A stretch of DNA of 6,443 bases from SAR86 cluster bacterium (GTDB lineage Bacteria; Pseudomonadota; Gammaproteobacteria; Pseudomonadales; Azotimanducaceae): NCBI GenBank assembly GCA_013204195.1, contig JABMOJ010000281.1, positions 1 to 6,443 on the forward strand. Reading direction: 5' to 3'. The translations under genes were made by a program, and so were the position numbers. Positions 1-6,443 of this stretch are shown in pieces (positions within the stretch are counted from its first letter, which is position 1; each line of letters starts with the position of its first letter). The notes below the pieces were generated by a model. It made no database searches. It saw nothing but the letters and a program-made list of their open reading frames with translations, and was not told the origin of the DNA.

Positions 1-119
1 CGTATTATAACCCTAAGTGAGCCGAAACTGCTGCGCTGTCGTAACTTAGCTATCAAGCGCTTTACCCCGATTGTAAGATTCGCTTAGGGTAGCGCTATCA
101 ATGACTGGACCTGAAATAT
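1..119 (+). promoter_or_regulatory. folE upstream leader with possible three-stem RNA fold
   Basis: This gene-free stretch precedes folE. Bases 10-21 can pair with 79-90 over 12 positions: ten Watson-Crick pairs and two G-U pairs. Two smaller hairpins fit inside it: 33-37 with 56-60 (GCGCT/AGCGC), and 61-65 with 73-77 (loop of 7). Together they would make a three-way junction ending about 30 bases before the folE ATG. A -10-like TATTAT lies at 3-8, but any -35 is outside the window, and a start from that box would begin inside the long stem. I match this to no known riboswitch class. It could be chance pairing or an operator-like inverted repeat. The Shine-Dalgarno is weak (GGAC at 107-110). 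Confidence 0.3.
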
Positions 120-671
120 ATGCGAGACGCATTTAAGAAAATTTTGACCGATATTGGCGAAGATCCTAACCGCGAGGGGTTAATCGACACACCGGAGCGG
201 GCGGCCAAAGCGATGTCGTTCCTAACCCACGGCTATACGCAGACCCTCGAAGAGGTTGTCAATAAAGCCTTATTTGAATCCGACACTAACGAGATGGTTA
301 TCGTCCAAAACATCGAGCTGTACTCGATGTGTGAGCATCATATGCTGCCGTTTATCGGCAAATGTCATGTGGCTTACATCCCCACTGGCAAGGTGCTAGG
401 ACTGTCCAAAGTAGCACGTGTGGTGGACATGTATGCCCGTCGCCTGCAAATACAGGAAAACCTAACCAAGCAGATCGCTGAAGCCATTCAGTCTGTGACG
501 ACGGCGTCAGGGGTTAGCGTGATTATTGAAGCGAAACACATGTGCATGATGATGCGAGGTGTCGAAAAACAAAACTCGGTCATGAAAACCTCAGTCATGC
601 TCGGTGACTTCAGAGATAGCGCTGCAACACGCATGGAGTTCATGTCATTGCTCAATCTATCCTCAAGCTAA
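120..671 (+). CDS. folE: GTP cyclohydrolase I (FolE, type IA)
   Basis: FolE converts GTP to 7,8-dihydroneopterin triphosphate and formate, the first committed step of tetrahydrofolate and other pterin synthesis. It is cytoplasmic and normally a homodecamer. The 183-residue protein has the whole type I core: GEDPNREGL and DTPERAAKA near the N-terminus (about 13-31), the zinc/active-site motif [10 protein letters not shown] (69-78), [17 protein letters not shown] (94-110), and HMCMMMRG (140-147). Cys71, His74 and Cys142 are the expected Zn ligands; His73 and His140 match the catalytic histidines. It is shorter than the E. coli enzyme (222 residues) only at the N-terminal extension. The frame upstream of ATG 120 reaches a TGA at 102-104 with no other ATG, so this start is preferred, although its ribosome binding site is weak. 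It converges with the DUF4892 gene across 37 bases. Zn ligands are intact, so this is the Zn-dependent form and not FolE2. Confidence 0.97.
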   Translation: MRDAFKKILTDIGEDPNREGLIDTPERAAKAMSFLTHGYTQTLEEVVNKALFESDTNEMVIVQNIELYSMCEHHMLPFIGKCHVAYIPTGKVLGLSKVARVVDMYARRLQIQENLTKQIAEAIQSVTTASGVSVIIEAKHMCMMMRGVEKQNSVMKTSVMLGDFRDSAATRMEFMSLLNLSSS

Positions 672-708
672 CTGACAACGAGCTGAAAACCGCCCACTCG
701 GCTTGCCG

Positions 709-1644
709 CTAGTCTGCTAGCAACAACTCAAGACGTGCAGGCGCATCAGTAGCCGGCGCCAACGGCCCGACGCCATAGGCCTGCAACCGCGACTCATCGA
801 CACCTAGTTTGATCAAACGGAGCCGAAAATCTGCCGCGGCCAAGGCTGTTCGCGCCATCGCTGCGGAGAGTGTTTCGTCTCGTTGCAGGGCATCATGGCC
901 GACAATGTACACAATCGACGTCTGATTGCCCGCCAGCGCGGCGGCCACCCGCTGCGTGACAGCAACTTCAGGCTGCAGCCCGAGTTTAACCGGTGCGCCC
1001 GAGCTCAGCGCCTGCAATAGGTTTACCGAGTCCAGCTCGGTCATTGCGGTTGCAGAATCTCGCTGCGGCTTGATGATATCTAGGTGGGCATAAACCTGCC
1101 CCGTTGCGCGTTGAGCAACATAGATCGCCAGATATTGGCCGTCGATTACACCAACAATATAGTGCTGAAATTGCTCTGGGCCATATAAAATACGGCGCTC
1201 GAACACACTATTAGCCCAATAATTACTGCTGCCACACTCGCGTCCGGCACATTGATACAAAATCTGTCCTTGGCGCTCCAACTGTTCGACATAAAATTCG
1301 AAGACCAGATTGCTACGCTGCTCATCAGCTAACAGATACGTATTGCGGGTGCGTTGACCCTGAAGGTATCGAGACGCCTCCGGAGCAATCTCATTATTCA
1401 CTTTCTTTAAGGCACCCAACATGATGCGATGAGTGGAGATGGCCTGTTCCTCTGTCCTCTCAACCAGCTGAGCCCGGGGATACAGCGCGATGATACCGAC
1501 CTCGTTACCTGCGCCAAACACGGTCAGCGGCAACCAGGCAAACAGCAACGCTGCGCAAACTCGCCTCAGATCACTGCCCCCTTGAAGTCCGACAGCCGCG
1601 TGAACTCTTCGATTCGACTTTATCCGCATGTATCTATCGTCCAT
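709..1644 (-). CDS. Secreted DUF4892 protein with OmpA-like C-terminal region
   Basis: This is an envelope protein of unknown function. An Arg-containing region (27-28) precedes a hydrophobic stretch at about 30-45 (VCAALLFAWLPLTVFGA), which looks like a Sec signal peptide cut near residue 44-45. The mature part has DUF4892 hallmarks: YPRAQLVERTEEQ (55-67), LGALKKVN (76-83), CAGRECGSSNYWANSVF (132-148) and VYAHLDI (184-190). Cys132 and Cys137 could form a periplasmic disulfide. The tail (about 244-310) resembles a reduced OmpA-like domain, with a VGH start, a predicted helix, GVDESRLQAYGVGP and a final LELLL strand. I infer that peptidoglycan binding is possible, but key residues were not verified. 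The start is uncertain: Met1 gives an unusually long pre-signal region, and Met6 (codon 1627-1629) would cut the overlap with sixA from 25 to 10 bases. It is probably translated from the sixA message. Confidence 0.85.
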   Translation of the reverse strand: MDDRYMRIKSNRRVHAAVGLQGGSDLRRVCAALLFAWLPLTVFGAGNEVGIIALYPRAQLVERTEEQAISTHRIMLGALKKVNNEIAPEASRYLQGQRTRNTYLLADEQRSNLVFEFYVEQLERQGQILYQCAGRECGSSNYWANSVFERRILYGPEQFQHYIVGVIDGQYLAIYVAQRATGQVYAHLDIIKPQRDSATAMTELDSVNLLQALSSGAPVKLGLQPEVAVTQRVAAALAGNQTSIVYIVGHDALQRDETLSAAMARTALAAADFRLRLIKLGVDESRLQAYGVGPLAPATDAPARLELLLAD

Positions 1645-2072
1645 CTCAATTCACTCGCTCGTGGTGAAAATACATCCAATGTAATGGCGACAATAGACGC
1701 CGTACCCATCATAACGACTTCACCGGTAAGATAATCAATCAATTCACTGACAAACGGCTGATGGGTAACTAGCAGCGGTGCTGGGAAGCTGCTGGTCGCG
1801 AGCAAGGCCAATACCCGGTTGAGATCGCCATTGGGCGCAAGGCTATCCCAACAGAGAATCGCATCACGGAAATCCAAGCGAGCCGCCATCAACCCCGCGG
1901 TCTCTTGTGCCCGGGACAACGGACTGGCGATGATGTGCGATACCTGAACATTGGTTTCGAGCAGGCTTGCACCATTAGCCATGACTTCGGTCGCGCCGAG
2001 CAAACTTAAAGGCCTAGCCGCATCTGGGTATGACATCACGGCATCACCATGGCGCATTAACAGTAGATTCAT
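1620..2072 (-). CDS. sixA: Phosphohistidine phosphatase SixA
   Basis: This is a small histidine-phosphatase (phosphoglycerate-mutase-like) enzyme. SixA in E. coli removes phosphate from phosphohistidine on signalling or phosphotransfer proteins (ArcB HPt domain, nitrogen-PTS). The substrate here is unknown. The 150-residue protein begins at once with the catalytic LMRHGDA motif (R7, H8 = phospho-accepting His, G9). It continues with the family's SPLSRAQETA (50-59, R54), an acidic LAPNGD region (78-83), and VTHQPFVSEL (102-111, with H104 as the second catalytic His). The length fits SixA (E. coli 161) and lacks the extra segments of larger phosphoglycerate mutases. The start is supported by a good Shine-Dalgarno just upstream. 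The 3' end overlaps the DUF4892 gene, so the two form an operon. The usual neighbour gpsA is not present upstream in this window. Confidence 0.92.
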   Translation of the reverse strand: MNLLLMRHGDAVMSYPDAARPLSLLGATEVMANGASLLETNVQVSHIIASPLSRAQETAGLMAARLDFRDAILCWDSLAPNGDLNRVLALLATSSFPAPLLVTHQPFVSELIDYLTGEVVMMGTASIVAITLDVFSPRASELRWTIDTCG

Positions 2073-2076
2073 TCCT

Positions 2077-2084
2077 GATCACCT
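2077..2084 (-). promoter_or_regulatory. Ribosome binding site of sixA
   Basis: Read on the minus strand this is AGGTGATC, a long match to the complement of the 16S rRNA 3' end. It lies 4 bases before the sixA ATG (2070-2072), or 5 counted from AGGTGAT. It fixes the sixA start and is the clearest ribosome binding site in the window. Confidence 0.7.
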
Positions 2085-2319
2085 TGTCACGCTTCATGGC
2101 GGCGGCATGCCCATTGCGTCTGATAAAGATTAACACATAATCTCGGCCCGCTAGACCAACTGAGACTTCACGAATAGCCGAACCTAGCGCAACTAGTCAG
2201 GTTTTTTTTGAATATACAAAATACTTACATTTTTCGCTCACAACCTTGAGCTGCACCCTATACTTAACTAACTATTGAGGTTAAGTTATTTTTCCGCCTT
2301 TGACTAACAGCTAAATTCT
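2085..2319. promoter_or_regulatory. Divergent intergenic region between sixA and the DUF1631 gene
   Basis: This is the non-coding, largely AT-rich spacer from which both flanking transcripts should start. What can be seen: a run of eight T at 2202-2209, preceded by an imperfect hairpin (AAC/GTT plus CTAG/CTAG, 2181-2203); an AT-rich block 2201-2236; a -10-like TATACT at 2259-2264 on the plus strand with no good -35 at 16-18 bases; and a perfect 7-base inverted repeat, 2262-2268 with 2280-2286 (ACTTAAC/GTTAAGT), overlapping that -10-like box. The overlap suggests an operator, but this is inference only. I could not identify a convincing promoter for sixA on the minus strand. Confidence 0.35.
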
Positions 2320-2700
2320 GTGAACGACCTGGTCAATAAAATACAGCAGACTGCTATCCGCACGTTACATCATCTTATCCAAAAGGTGGTTACCGAAGGC
2401 GATGGCTTGGCGTTGTTTGGGCCATCAGGAGACGACTTGGTCGCGCAATTTATAGCGAATGTACGCAACACTTTCGCTGAATTTTCCGACACCCAACTGA
2501 AAAAAAACACTGTCGTTGATTTCGATAGTCTGTCTCTAGTTCAAGAAGACGAACTCAACACCATGGTGGCCACCAGGGGGATGATCGCAGCGGCGAGAAA
2601 TAAGAATCTGCCCGCTTATATCAGTTTTAATACTCGACTGGGCACCGTGATCGAAACCAAGGAAATCGATGAGTCGTCGAATCCGCTAGATCCGCAATAA
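2320..2700 (+). CDS. DUF1631 protein, N-terminal fragment ended by an in-frame stop
   Basis: This 126-residue product matches the N-terminal part of DUF1631-family proteins, whose function is unknown to me. The recognisable segment is at 71-84 (LSLVQEDELNTMVA), followed by IDESSNPLDPQ (116-126), which in full-length relatives leads without a break into an ...L..AF... helix. That helix is present here immediately after the TAA, in the same frame. The start is a GTG; an in-frame TAA at 2305-2307 and no other usable codon make it the only choice. The Shine-Dalgarno is poor. The first ~60 residues are less family-like. I read this as the broken front of one gene of 758 codon positions (2320-4596, counting the internal stop), not as an independent small protein. 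Whether it is stably made cannot be told from sequence. Confidence 0.6.
   Translation: MNDLVNKIQQTAIRTLHHLIQKVVTEGDGLALFGPSGDDLVAQFIANVRNTFAEFSDTQLKKNTVVDFDSLSLVQEDELNTMVATRGMIAAARNKNLPAYISFNTRLGTVIETKEIDESSNPLDPQ
2698..2700 (+). other. In-frame TAA interrupting the DUF1631 gene
   Basis: The TAA follows a CAA codon and is followed in the same frame by eight sense codons (L-S-T-A-F-T-A-A) and then ATG 2725. Removing the stop gives NPLDPQ-x-LSTAFTAAM, which fits the DUF1631 pattern of NPL-P followed by L..AF. One base change from CAA or GAA would create it. TAA is also the true stop of folE, so codon reassignment is unlikely. Confidence 0.8.
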
Positions 2701-2724
2701 TTATCAACGGCGTTCACGGCCGCC

Positions 2725-4596
2725 ATGCTAAAGGTCAATTCTCGCGCTAAGAACGATCTTGCCGCCTATCGACGATTCAATGAACTTCTGCTGAAGCAAC
2801 TCGACATTGTGCTGCACGAAGCTAACCAGATGATGATCAAAGCGGGCGTCATGCCTGACCTCAGAACAGAGACCGCGAGCCATCACTCCAGAAGGACAAC
2901 CCAAAGTCGAAGCCGTGCTCGACCGCAGTTAGAAAGAATGGATAGCTTTGGCGGTCTTGAAGAGCAACCAGCAGACAGCGAGTCTGATCATCCTGAGCTG
3001 TTCGGCATGATGCAAAACTTGTTGCGGCCAGCTGCTCGCGGTGCATCAGCCGCTAATGCCGCGGGTCAACAATTCGCCGTACCCAGCTCGATGCTTAGCG
3101 CCGCCCAAACAGCGGGCCTATTGAGCCCGGCGAGCAACGAAGCCGTCGTGATGGTCGGCCAACAGGAACTATTCGACATTCTCACCAACATTCAGCAATC
3201 ACTGAACGTCGGTGCGACTGATGGCCCTGATGGCACTCATGGTATTGATGGTATTGATGGTACTGCCGGAACAGCAGGTAATGACATCAACAAGCACAAC
3301 GTATCCGAGTCAATCAGCGCGGCGTTGCTGCAAACCAATGAAGCGGGCAAGACCAACGCTGTTGACCAGCAATCGGCGGATATTATCAGTTTAGTTTCCC
3401 TGCTTTATGAAGCCATCTGGCAAGATGGCTCAGTCGCCCTGCCCATCAAAGAACTCATCGGGCGAACTCAGATCACCATTATCAAGGTGGCCTTATCAGA
3501 CACCACTTTTTTCAACCGCGAGAACCATCCAGCTCGAAGCATCCTCAACGAATTTGCCTCAGCTGCGATTGGCTGGACAGAAGTCCGCGACTTGGAAAAC
3601 GACTCGCTGTATCAAAAAATGAACGAATTGGTCAGCCGCATGTTAATCGAGTATACCGACGACATCGACCTCTTCAATGAATTGCTCAAAGACTTCAAGC
3701 AATTTCGCGCTCGCCTCGCAGCCAAAACTCATCACCTTGAACAACGCATCATGCGCGCAAACGAGCGCGAAGAGCGAATTGAAGATATCCGCGAACTGGT
3801 AGATCAAAAAATTGCGGAGCGAATTCTTGGACGAGAATTGCCGGCTTTTGTTCAGGACTTTTTGGGTCAGGTGTATCACCGGTTTATGGTGATGCTGGTA
3901 CTTAAAGAGGGTCCTGGCAGCAACGCCTGGAAGCAATCCATTAACACCATCGACGTATTGCTGTGGACCGTCCAGCCTAAAGATCAAGCTGACGATCGGG
4001 TCCGACTCGACACCGTCAACCCGCGTTTGCTGAACAATCTACGTAAAGCTTTGCGAATTACCAAACTAGAAAGCCTGGAAATCGATCGGTTAATGGCGGA
4101 ACTGACGAGCATTCAAGAGGCCTCTTTCGCTCAGCACGAACAAAGGTTAACCGTCGCCAACAGTGGCGACGAGTTTACAGGCGAGGAAGTTGAACTTCCG
4201 GACACGAGCATTCAAGGTGTTCAGCCGCCGAATACCGACAAGCAAGCACCTGTCGTTGAAGTTATCGATGAGGATGATCCCCATATGCAAACCGTCGACC
4301 AACTTGGCGTCGGTGTCTGGTTCGAATTCCTAGGCGAAGCTGAACAGACTATTCGCTGTAAGCTTGCCGCTAAAATCAAAGTTATCGATAAATATATCTT
4401 CGTTAATCAACAAGGCGTCAAGGTTGTCGAAAAGACTCGTGTCGGCCTTGCCCGCGAACTCAAGGACGGCACGGTAAATTTGATCAGCGACGGCCTATTG
4501 TTCAGCCGAGCACTCGAATCAGTGATCGGCAACTTACGCGCGTCACAGCAGAAACAGAAAGGGGACGCCTTCCAGCCAAGCAGCGGTTGCTCTTAA
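2725..4596 (+). CDS. DUF1631 protein, main C-terminal part
   Basis: This 623-residue stretch holds most of a DUF1631 protein (unknown function, sometimes mislabelled thymidine phosphorylase). Residues 9-45 continue the family N-terminal helices, ending in AGVMPDL. Residues about 50-210 are a low-complexity linker: Arg/Ser-rich (53-71), acidic (78-91), and a Gly-X-Y tract (167-187). The conserved core (about 218-465) includes IIKVALSDTTFFNRENHPAR (252-271), a charged, probably helical stretch with coiled-coil character (about 325-368), and VLLWTVQPKD (411-420). A separate C-terminal domain (about 525-605) has LGVGVWFEF, KYIFVNQQGVKVVEKT and LLFSRALESV. No signal peptide or membrane segment is seen, so it is probably cytoplasmic. 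ATG 2725 is only the first Met after the stop; no Shine-Dalgarno precedes it, so independent translation is doubtful. The long open frame after the stop argues that any inactivation is recent. Confidence 0.75.
   Translation: MLKVNSRAKNDLAAYRRFNELLLKQLDIVLHEANQMMIKAGVMPDLRTETASHHSRRTTQSRSRARPQLERMDSFGGLEEQPADSESDHPELFGMMQNLLRPAARGASAANAAGQQFAVPSSMLSAAQTAGLLSPASNEAVVMVGQQELFDILTNIQQSLNVGATDGPDGTHGIDGIDGTAGTAGNDINKHNVSESISAALLQTNEAGKTNAVDQQSADIISLVSLLYEAIWQDGSVALPIKELIGRTQITIIKVALSDTTFFNRENHPARSILNEFASAAIGWTEVRDLENDSLYQKMNELVSRMLIEYTDDIDLFNELLKDFKQFRARLAAKTHHLEQRIMRANEREERIEDIRELVDQKIAERILGRELPAFVQDFLGQVYHRFMVMLVLKEGPGSNAWKQSINTIDVLLWTVQPKDQADDRVRLDTVNPRLLNNLRKALRITKLESLEIDRLMAELTSIQEASFAQHEQRLTVANSGDEFTGEEVELPDTSIQGVQPPNTDKQAPVVEVIDEDDPHMQTVDQLGVGVWFEFLGEAEQTIRCKLAAKIKVIDKYIFVNQQGVKVVEKTRVGLARELKDGTVNLISDGLLFSRALESVIGNLRASQQKQKGDAFQPSSGCS
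3223..3285 (+). repeat. Collagen-like Gly-X-Y tract from 9-base repeats
   Basis: Seven consecutive Gly-X-Y triplets (GPD, GTH, GID, GID, GTA, GTA, GND) lie inside the linker of the DUF1631 protein. The DNA is made of degenerate 9-base units; GGTATTGAT occurs twice in tandem at 3241-3258. Gain or loss of a unit would keep the reading frame. The tract is too short to form a stable collagen helix alone. Confidence 0.8.
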
Positions 4597-4608
4597 CCAC
4601 GACCGCTG
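4581..4608. terminator. Weak hairpin at the DUF1631/htpG convergent junction
   Basis: CAGCGGT (4581-4587) pairs perfectly with ACCGCTG (4602-4608), extended inward by a T-G and a G-C pair. The 10-base loop contains the DUF1631 stop codon. No T-run follows on either strand; instead there is a C8 run at 4618-4625. It could weaken read-through between the converging genes, but it is not a classical intrinsic terminator. Confidence 0.3.
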
Positions 4609-4634
4609 ATGCCTGAGCCCCCCCCTATTAGCCA

Positions 4635-6443
4635 CTAGTTCGCTGACAGCTCCAGAAGCAGCTTGTTCAAACGGCTGACATAGCTCGTTGGCTCTTCCAA
4701 ATGACTACCCTCGGCCAGCATTGCTTGATCGTAAAGGACTAAGGTCAGGTCATTGAAACGATCGTCATCGGTTTCAGCGTTCAACTTTTCAACCAGCGGG
4801 TGCGTTGGGTTTAACTCAAAGGTACGCTTGTTCTCGGGCACCGCCTGTCCTGCTGACTCGAGTATGCGACGCATCTGCATGCCCATCTCGTCTTCGTTAA
4901 CGACCAGGCAGGCTGGCGACTCGGTGAGACGATGAGTAATTCGCACCGTTTCAACCTTTTCGCCTAGCACAGTCTGAATACGAGCGAGCAAATCAACAAA
5001 TTGCTTTTCAACAGCTTCATTGGCGGCTTTTTCTTGCGGATCTTCCAGGTCGCCCAAGTCCAGCGTGCCCTTTGCAACATCTTGAAATTTCTTGTCTTCA
5101 AACTCCATCAAATGACTCATCAGCCATTCGTCGATGCGATCAGTCAGAATCAGTACTTCGATACCCTTTTTCTTAAAGACCTCTAAATGCGGACTGTTGA
5201 TTGCGGTGTGATAATTATCGGCCGCCACATAATAAATTGTCTCTTGACCTTCCTTCATTCGTCCCAGGTAATCTGTCAACGATTGGCTTTGGTCTTTACT
5301 GTCGCTGTGGGTTGTTGCAAACCGCAGCAACTTGGCGATCTTGTCCTTGTTGGCAAAGTCTTCAGCCACACCCTCTTTGATGACCTGGCCAAACTCGCTC
5401 CAAAAGGTCTGATACTGCTCAGGTTCTTTCTTCGCTAACTTCTCGAGCATGTCCAGAACCCGCTTCGTCAGCGCGCTACGCATCGCGTCAATGGATGGAT
5501 TTTTCTGTAAAATTTCTCGAGAAACGTTCAGCGGTAGGTTATTTGAATCAATCACGCCCTTAACGAAGCGCAGATACAGTGGCAAAAACTGCTCAGCTTC
5601 ATCCATGATAAAGACCCGCTGAACGTAGAGCTTAAGGCCTCGCGGCGCCTCTCTCTGCCACATGTCAAAGGGGGCCTTCGAAGGGATATAAATCAAACTA
5701 GTGTAATCGAGCTTACCCTCAACACGGTTGTGGCTCCAATTCAGCGGCGCCTGGTAGTCGTGGGACACCAGTTTGTAGAACTCCTGATATTCTTCGTCGG
5801 TAATTTCCGTTCGTGAGCGGGTCCATAGTGCTTTGGCAAGATTAATCGCCTCATACTCTGCCGCTACAGGTTCTTCGCCTTCGGCAGCCGGCGCAGGCTG
5901 TGACATCATCATTACCGGTACGGCAACGTGATCGGCGTACTTCTTGACGACGCTGCGGACGCGCCAATCATCCAGAAAGTCTGTCTCGTCTGACTTCAAA
6001 TGCAGGATCACCGATGTGCCACGTTTCTCACGGTCGATATTTTCAATCTCAAAGTCAGCTTCGCCGGCAGAAATCCACCGTATGGCTTCATTGTTAGCAG
6101 CCCCGGCCGCACGAGACTCAACCACAACCTTGTCAGCAACAATAAATGTTGAGTAGAAGCCCACACCAAATTGCCCAATTAACTGCGCGTCCTTCTTCTG
6201 ATCACCGGTCAGCGCACTGAAAAATTGCGCTGTCCCGGACTTGGCGATAGTACCCAGGTGACTGATCGCATCCTCTCGCGTCATGCCGATGCCGTTATCC
6301 GTGATGGTGATAGTACCGGCCTCTTTATCGATATCGATACAGATCCTCAGGTCGGCATCGTCGCCCAGCAGATCACTCGTCTGTAGAGCTTCAAAGCGCA
6401 ACTTGTCAATGGCGTCAGAGGCATTGGAGATCAGCTCGCGCAG
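4635..6443 (-). CDS. htpG: Molecular chaperone HtpG (Hsp90), 5' end outside window
   Basis: HtpG is a cytoplasmic ATP-dependent dimeric chaperone of the Hsp90 family. The frame stays open to the window edge: codons at 6443-6402 read [14 protein letters not shown], joining directly to LRFEAL, so a start at 6401 (a TTG) would be false. About 602 residues are visible; by comparison with E. coli HtpG (624), roughly 33 N-terminal residues are missing. The N-domain shows the catalytic Glu and Mg/ATP Asn in [10 protein letters not shown], then [19 protein letters not shown] (lid), GQFGVGFYS and GTSVILHL. A short Ala/Glu/Pro-rich linker (...APAAEGEEP...) leads into a middle domain with [37 protein letters not shown] and [11 protein letters not shown]. 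The C-terminal part has [21 protein letters not shown] and [13 protein letters not shown], ending in [11 protein letters not shown] at a TAG. Every family landmark is intact. Its promoter, often a heat-shock promoter, is not in view. Confidence 0.98.
   Translation of the reverse strand: MRELISNASDAIDKLRFEALQTSDLLGDDADLRICIDIDKEAGTITITDNGIGMTREDAISHLGTIAKSGTAQFFSALTGDQKKDAQLIGQFGVGFYSTFIVADKVVVESRAAGAANNEAIRWISAGEADFEIENIDREKRGTSVILHLKSDETDFLDDWRVRSVVKKYADHVAVPVMMMSQPAPAAEGEEPVAAEYEAINLAKALWTRSRTEITDEEYQEFYKLVSHDYQAPLNWSHNRVEGKLDYTSLIYIPSKAPFDMWQREAPRGLKLYVQRVFIMDEAEQFLPLYLRFVKGVIDSNNLPLNVSREILQKNPSIDAMRSALTKRVLDMLEKLAKKEPEQYQTFWSEFGQVIKEGVAEDFANKDKIAKLLRFATTHSDSKDQSQSLTDYLGRMKEGQETIYYVAADNYHTAINSPHLEVFKKKGIEVLILTDRIDEWLMSHLMEFEDKKFQDVAKGTLDLGDLEDPQEKAANEAVEKQFVDLLARIQTVLGEKVETVRITHRLTESPACLVVNEDEMGMQMRRILESAGQAVPENKRTFELNPTHPLVEKLNAETDDDRFNDLTLVLYDQAMLAEGSHLEEPTSYVSRLNKLLLELSAN

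Noticed and set aside
10..90. A tRNA in the folE leader
   Set aside because: The fold has three stems, but the closing stem is 12 pairs, there is no T-loop consensus, and no anticodon arm fits.
708..721. GCTAG-TCTG-CTAGC hairpin at the folE/DUF4892 convergent junction as a terminator
   Set aside because: The stem is only 5 pairs and no T-run follows on either strand.
1429..1734. 101-codon plus-strand ORF across the sixA/DUF4892 junction
   Set aside because: It is antisense to two well-supported genes and has no recognisable domain or clear Shine-Dalgarno.
3212..3394. Plus-strand ORF with a Met/Leu/Val repeat (MALMALMVLMVLMVL)
   Set aside because: It is the +1 shadow of the Gly-X-Y repeat in the DUF1631 gene; the hydrophobic repeat is a by-product of the 9-base units.
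3643..3987. 114-codon minus-strand ORF inside the DUF1631 gene
   Set aside because: It is antisense to a conserved domain and its composition reflects the complement of charged helices; no family resemblance.
2320..4596. Reassigned TAA codon (alternative genetic code)
   Set aside because: folE ends at its normal length with TAA, and sixA also stops at TAA; the code appears standard.
4618..4625. C8 homopolymer between the DUF1631 gene and htpG as a phase-variation tract
   Set aside because: It lies after both stop codons, so length change would not alter a protein or an obvious promoter.

Overview
This window looks like chromosomal DNA from a gammaproteobacterium, probably a marine or environmental relative of the Pseudomonadales/Cellvibrionales. 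That assignment is an inference. It rests on the pairing of a sixA-type phosphatase gene with a DUF4892 gene, on a DUF1631 gene, and on FolE and HtpG proteins that read as proteobacterial. Base composition is near balanced. There is no transposase, integrase, phage gene, CRISPR array, rRNA or tRNA, so I read it as core genome and not as an accessory island.

Layout, left to right. (1) Bases 1-119 are a leader with a possible three-stem RNA fold. (2) folE (+, GTP cyclohydrolase I, first step of folate/tetrahydropterin synthesis) ends facing an opposing pair of genes. (3) On the minus strand, sixA (phosphohistidine phosphatase) overlaps the start of a gene for a secreted DUF4892 protein with an OmpA-like tail; the two look co-transcribed. 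(4) A 247-base AT-rich divergent intergenic region follows. (5) On the plus strand lies a DUF1631 gene that is split by a single in-frame TAA into a 126-residue N-terminal piece and a 623-residue C-terminal piece. (6) After a 38-base convergent gap, htpG (minus strand, Hsp90 chaperone) runs off the right edge, with its first ~33 codons outside the window.

The genes do not form one pathway. They are neighbouring housekeeping units: pterin synthesis, phosphohistidine signalling with an envelope protein, a protein of unknown function, and a chaperone.

The most notable point is the DUF1631 locus. The reading frame is the same on both sides of the stop, and family-like sequence continues straight across it. 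It is therefore a recent nonsense mutation, a base-call error or (less likely) readthrough, not two unrelated genes. The same protein carries a short collagen-like Gly-X-Y tract encoded by 9-base units. I see no convincing new multi-gene system here.
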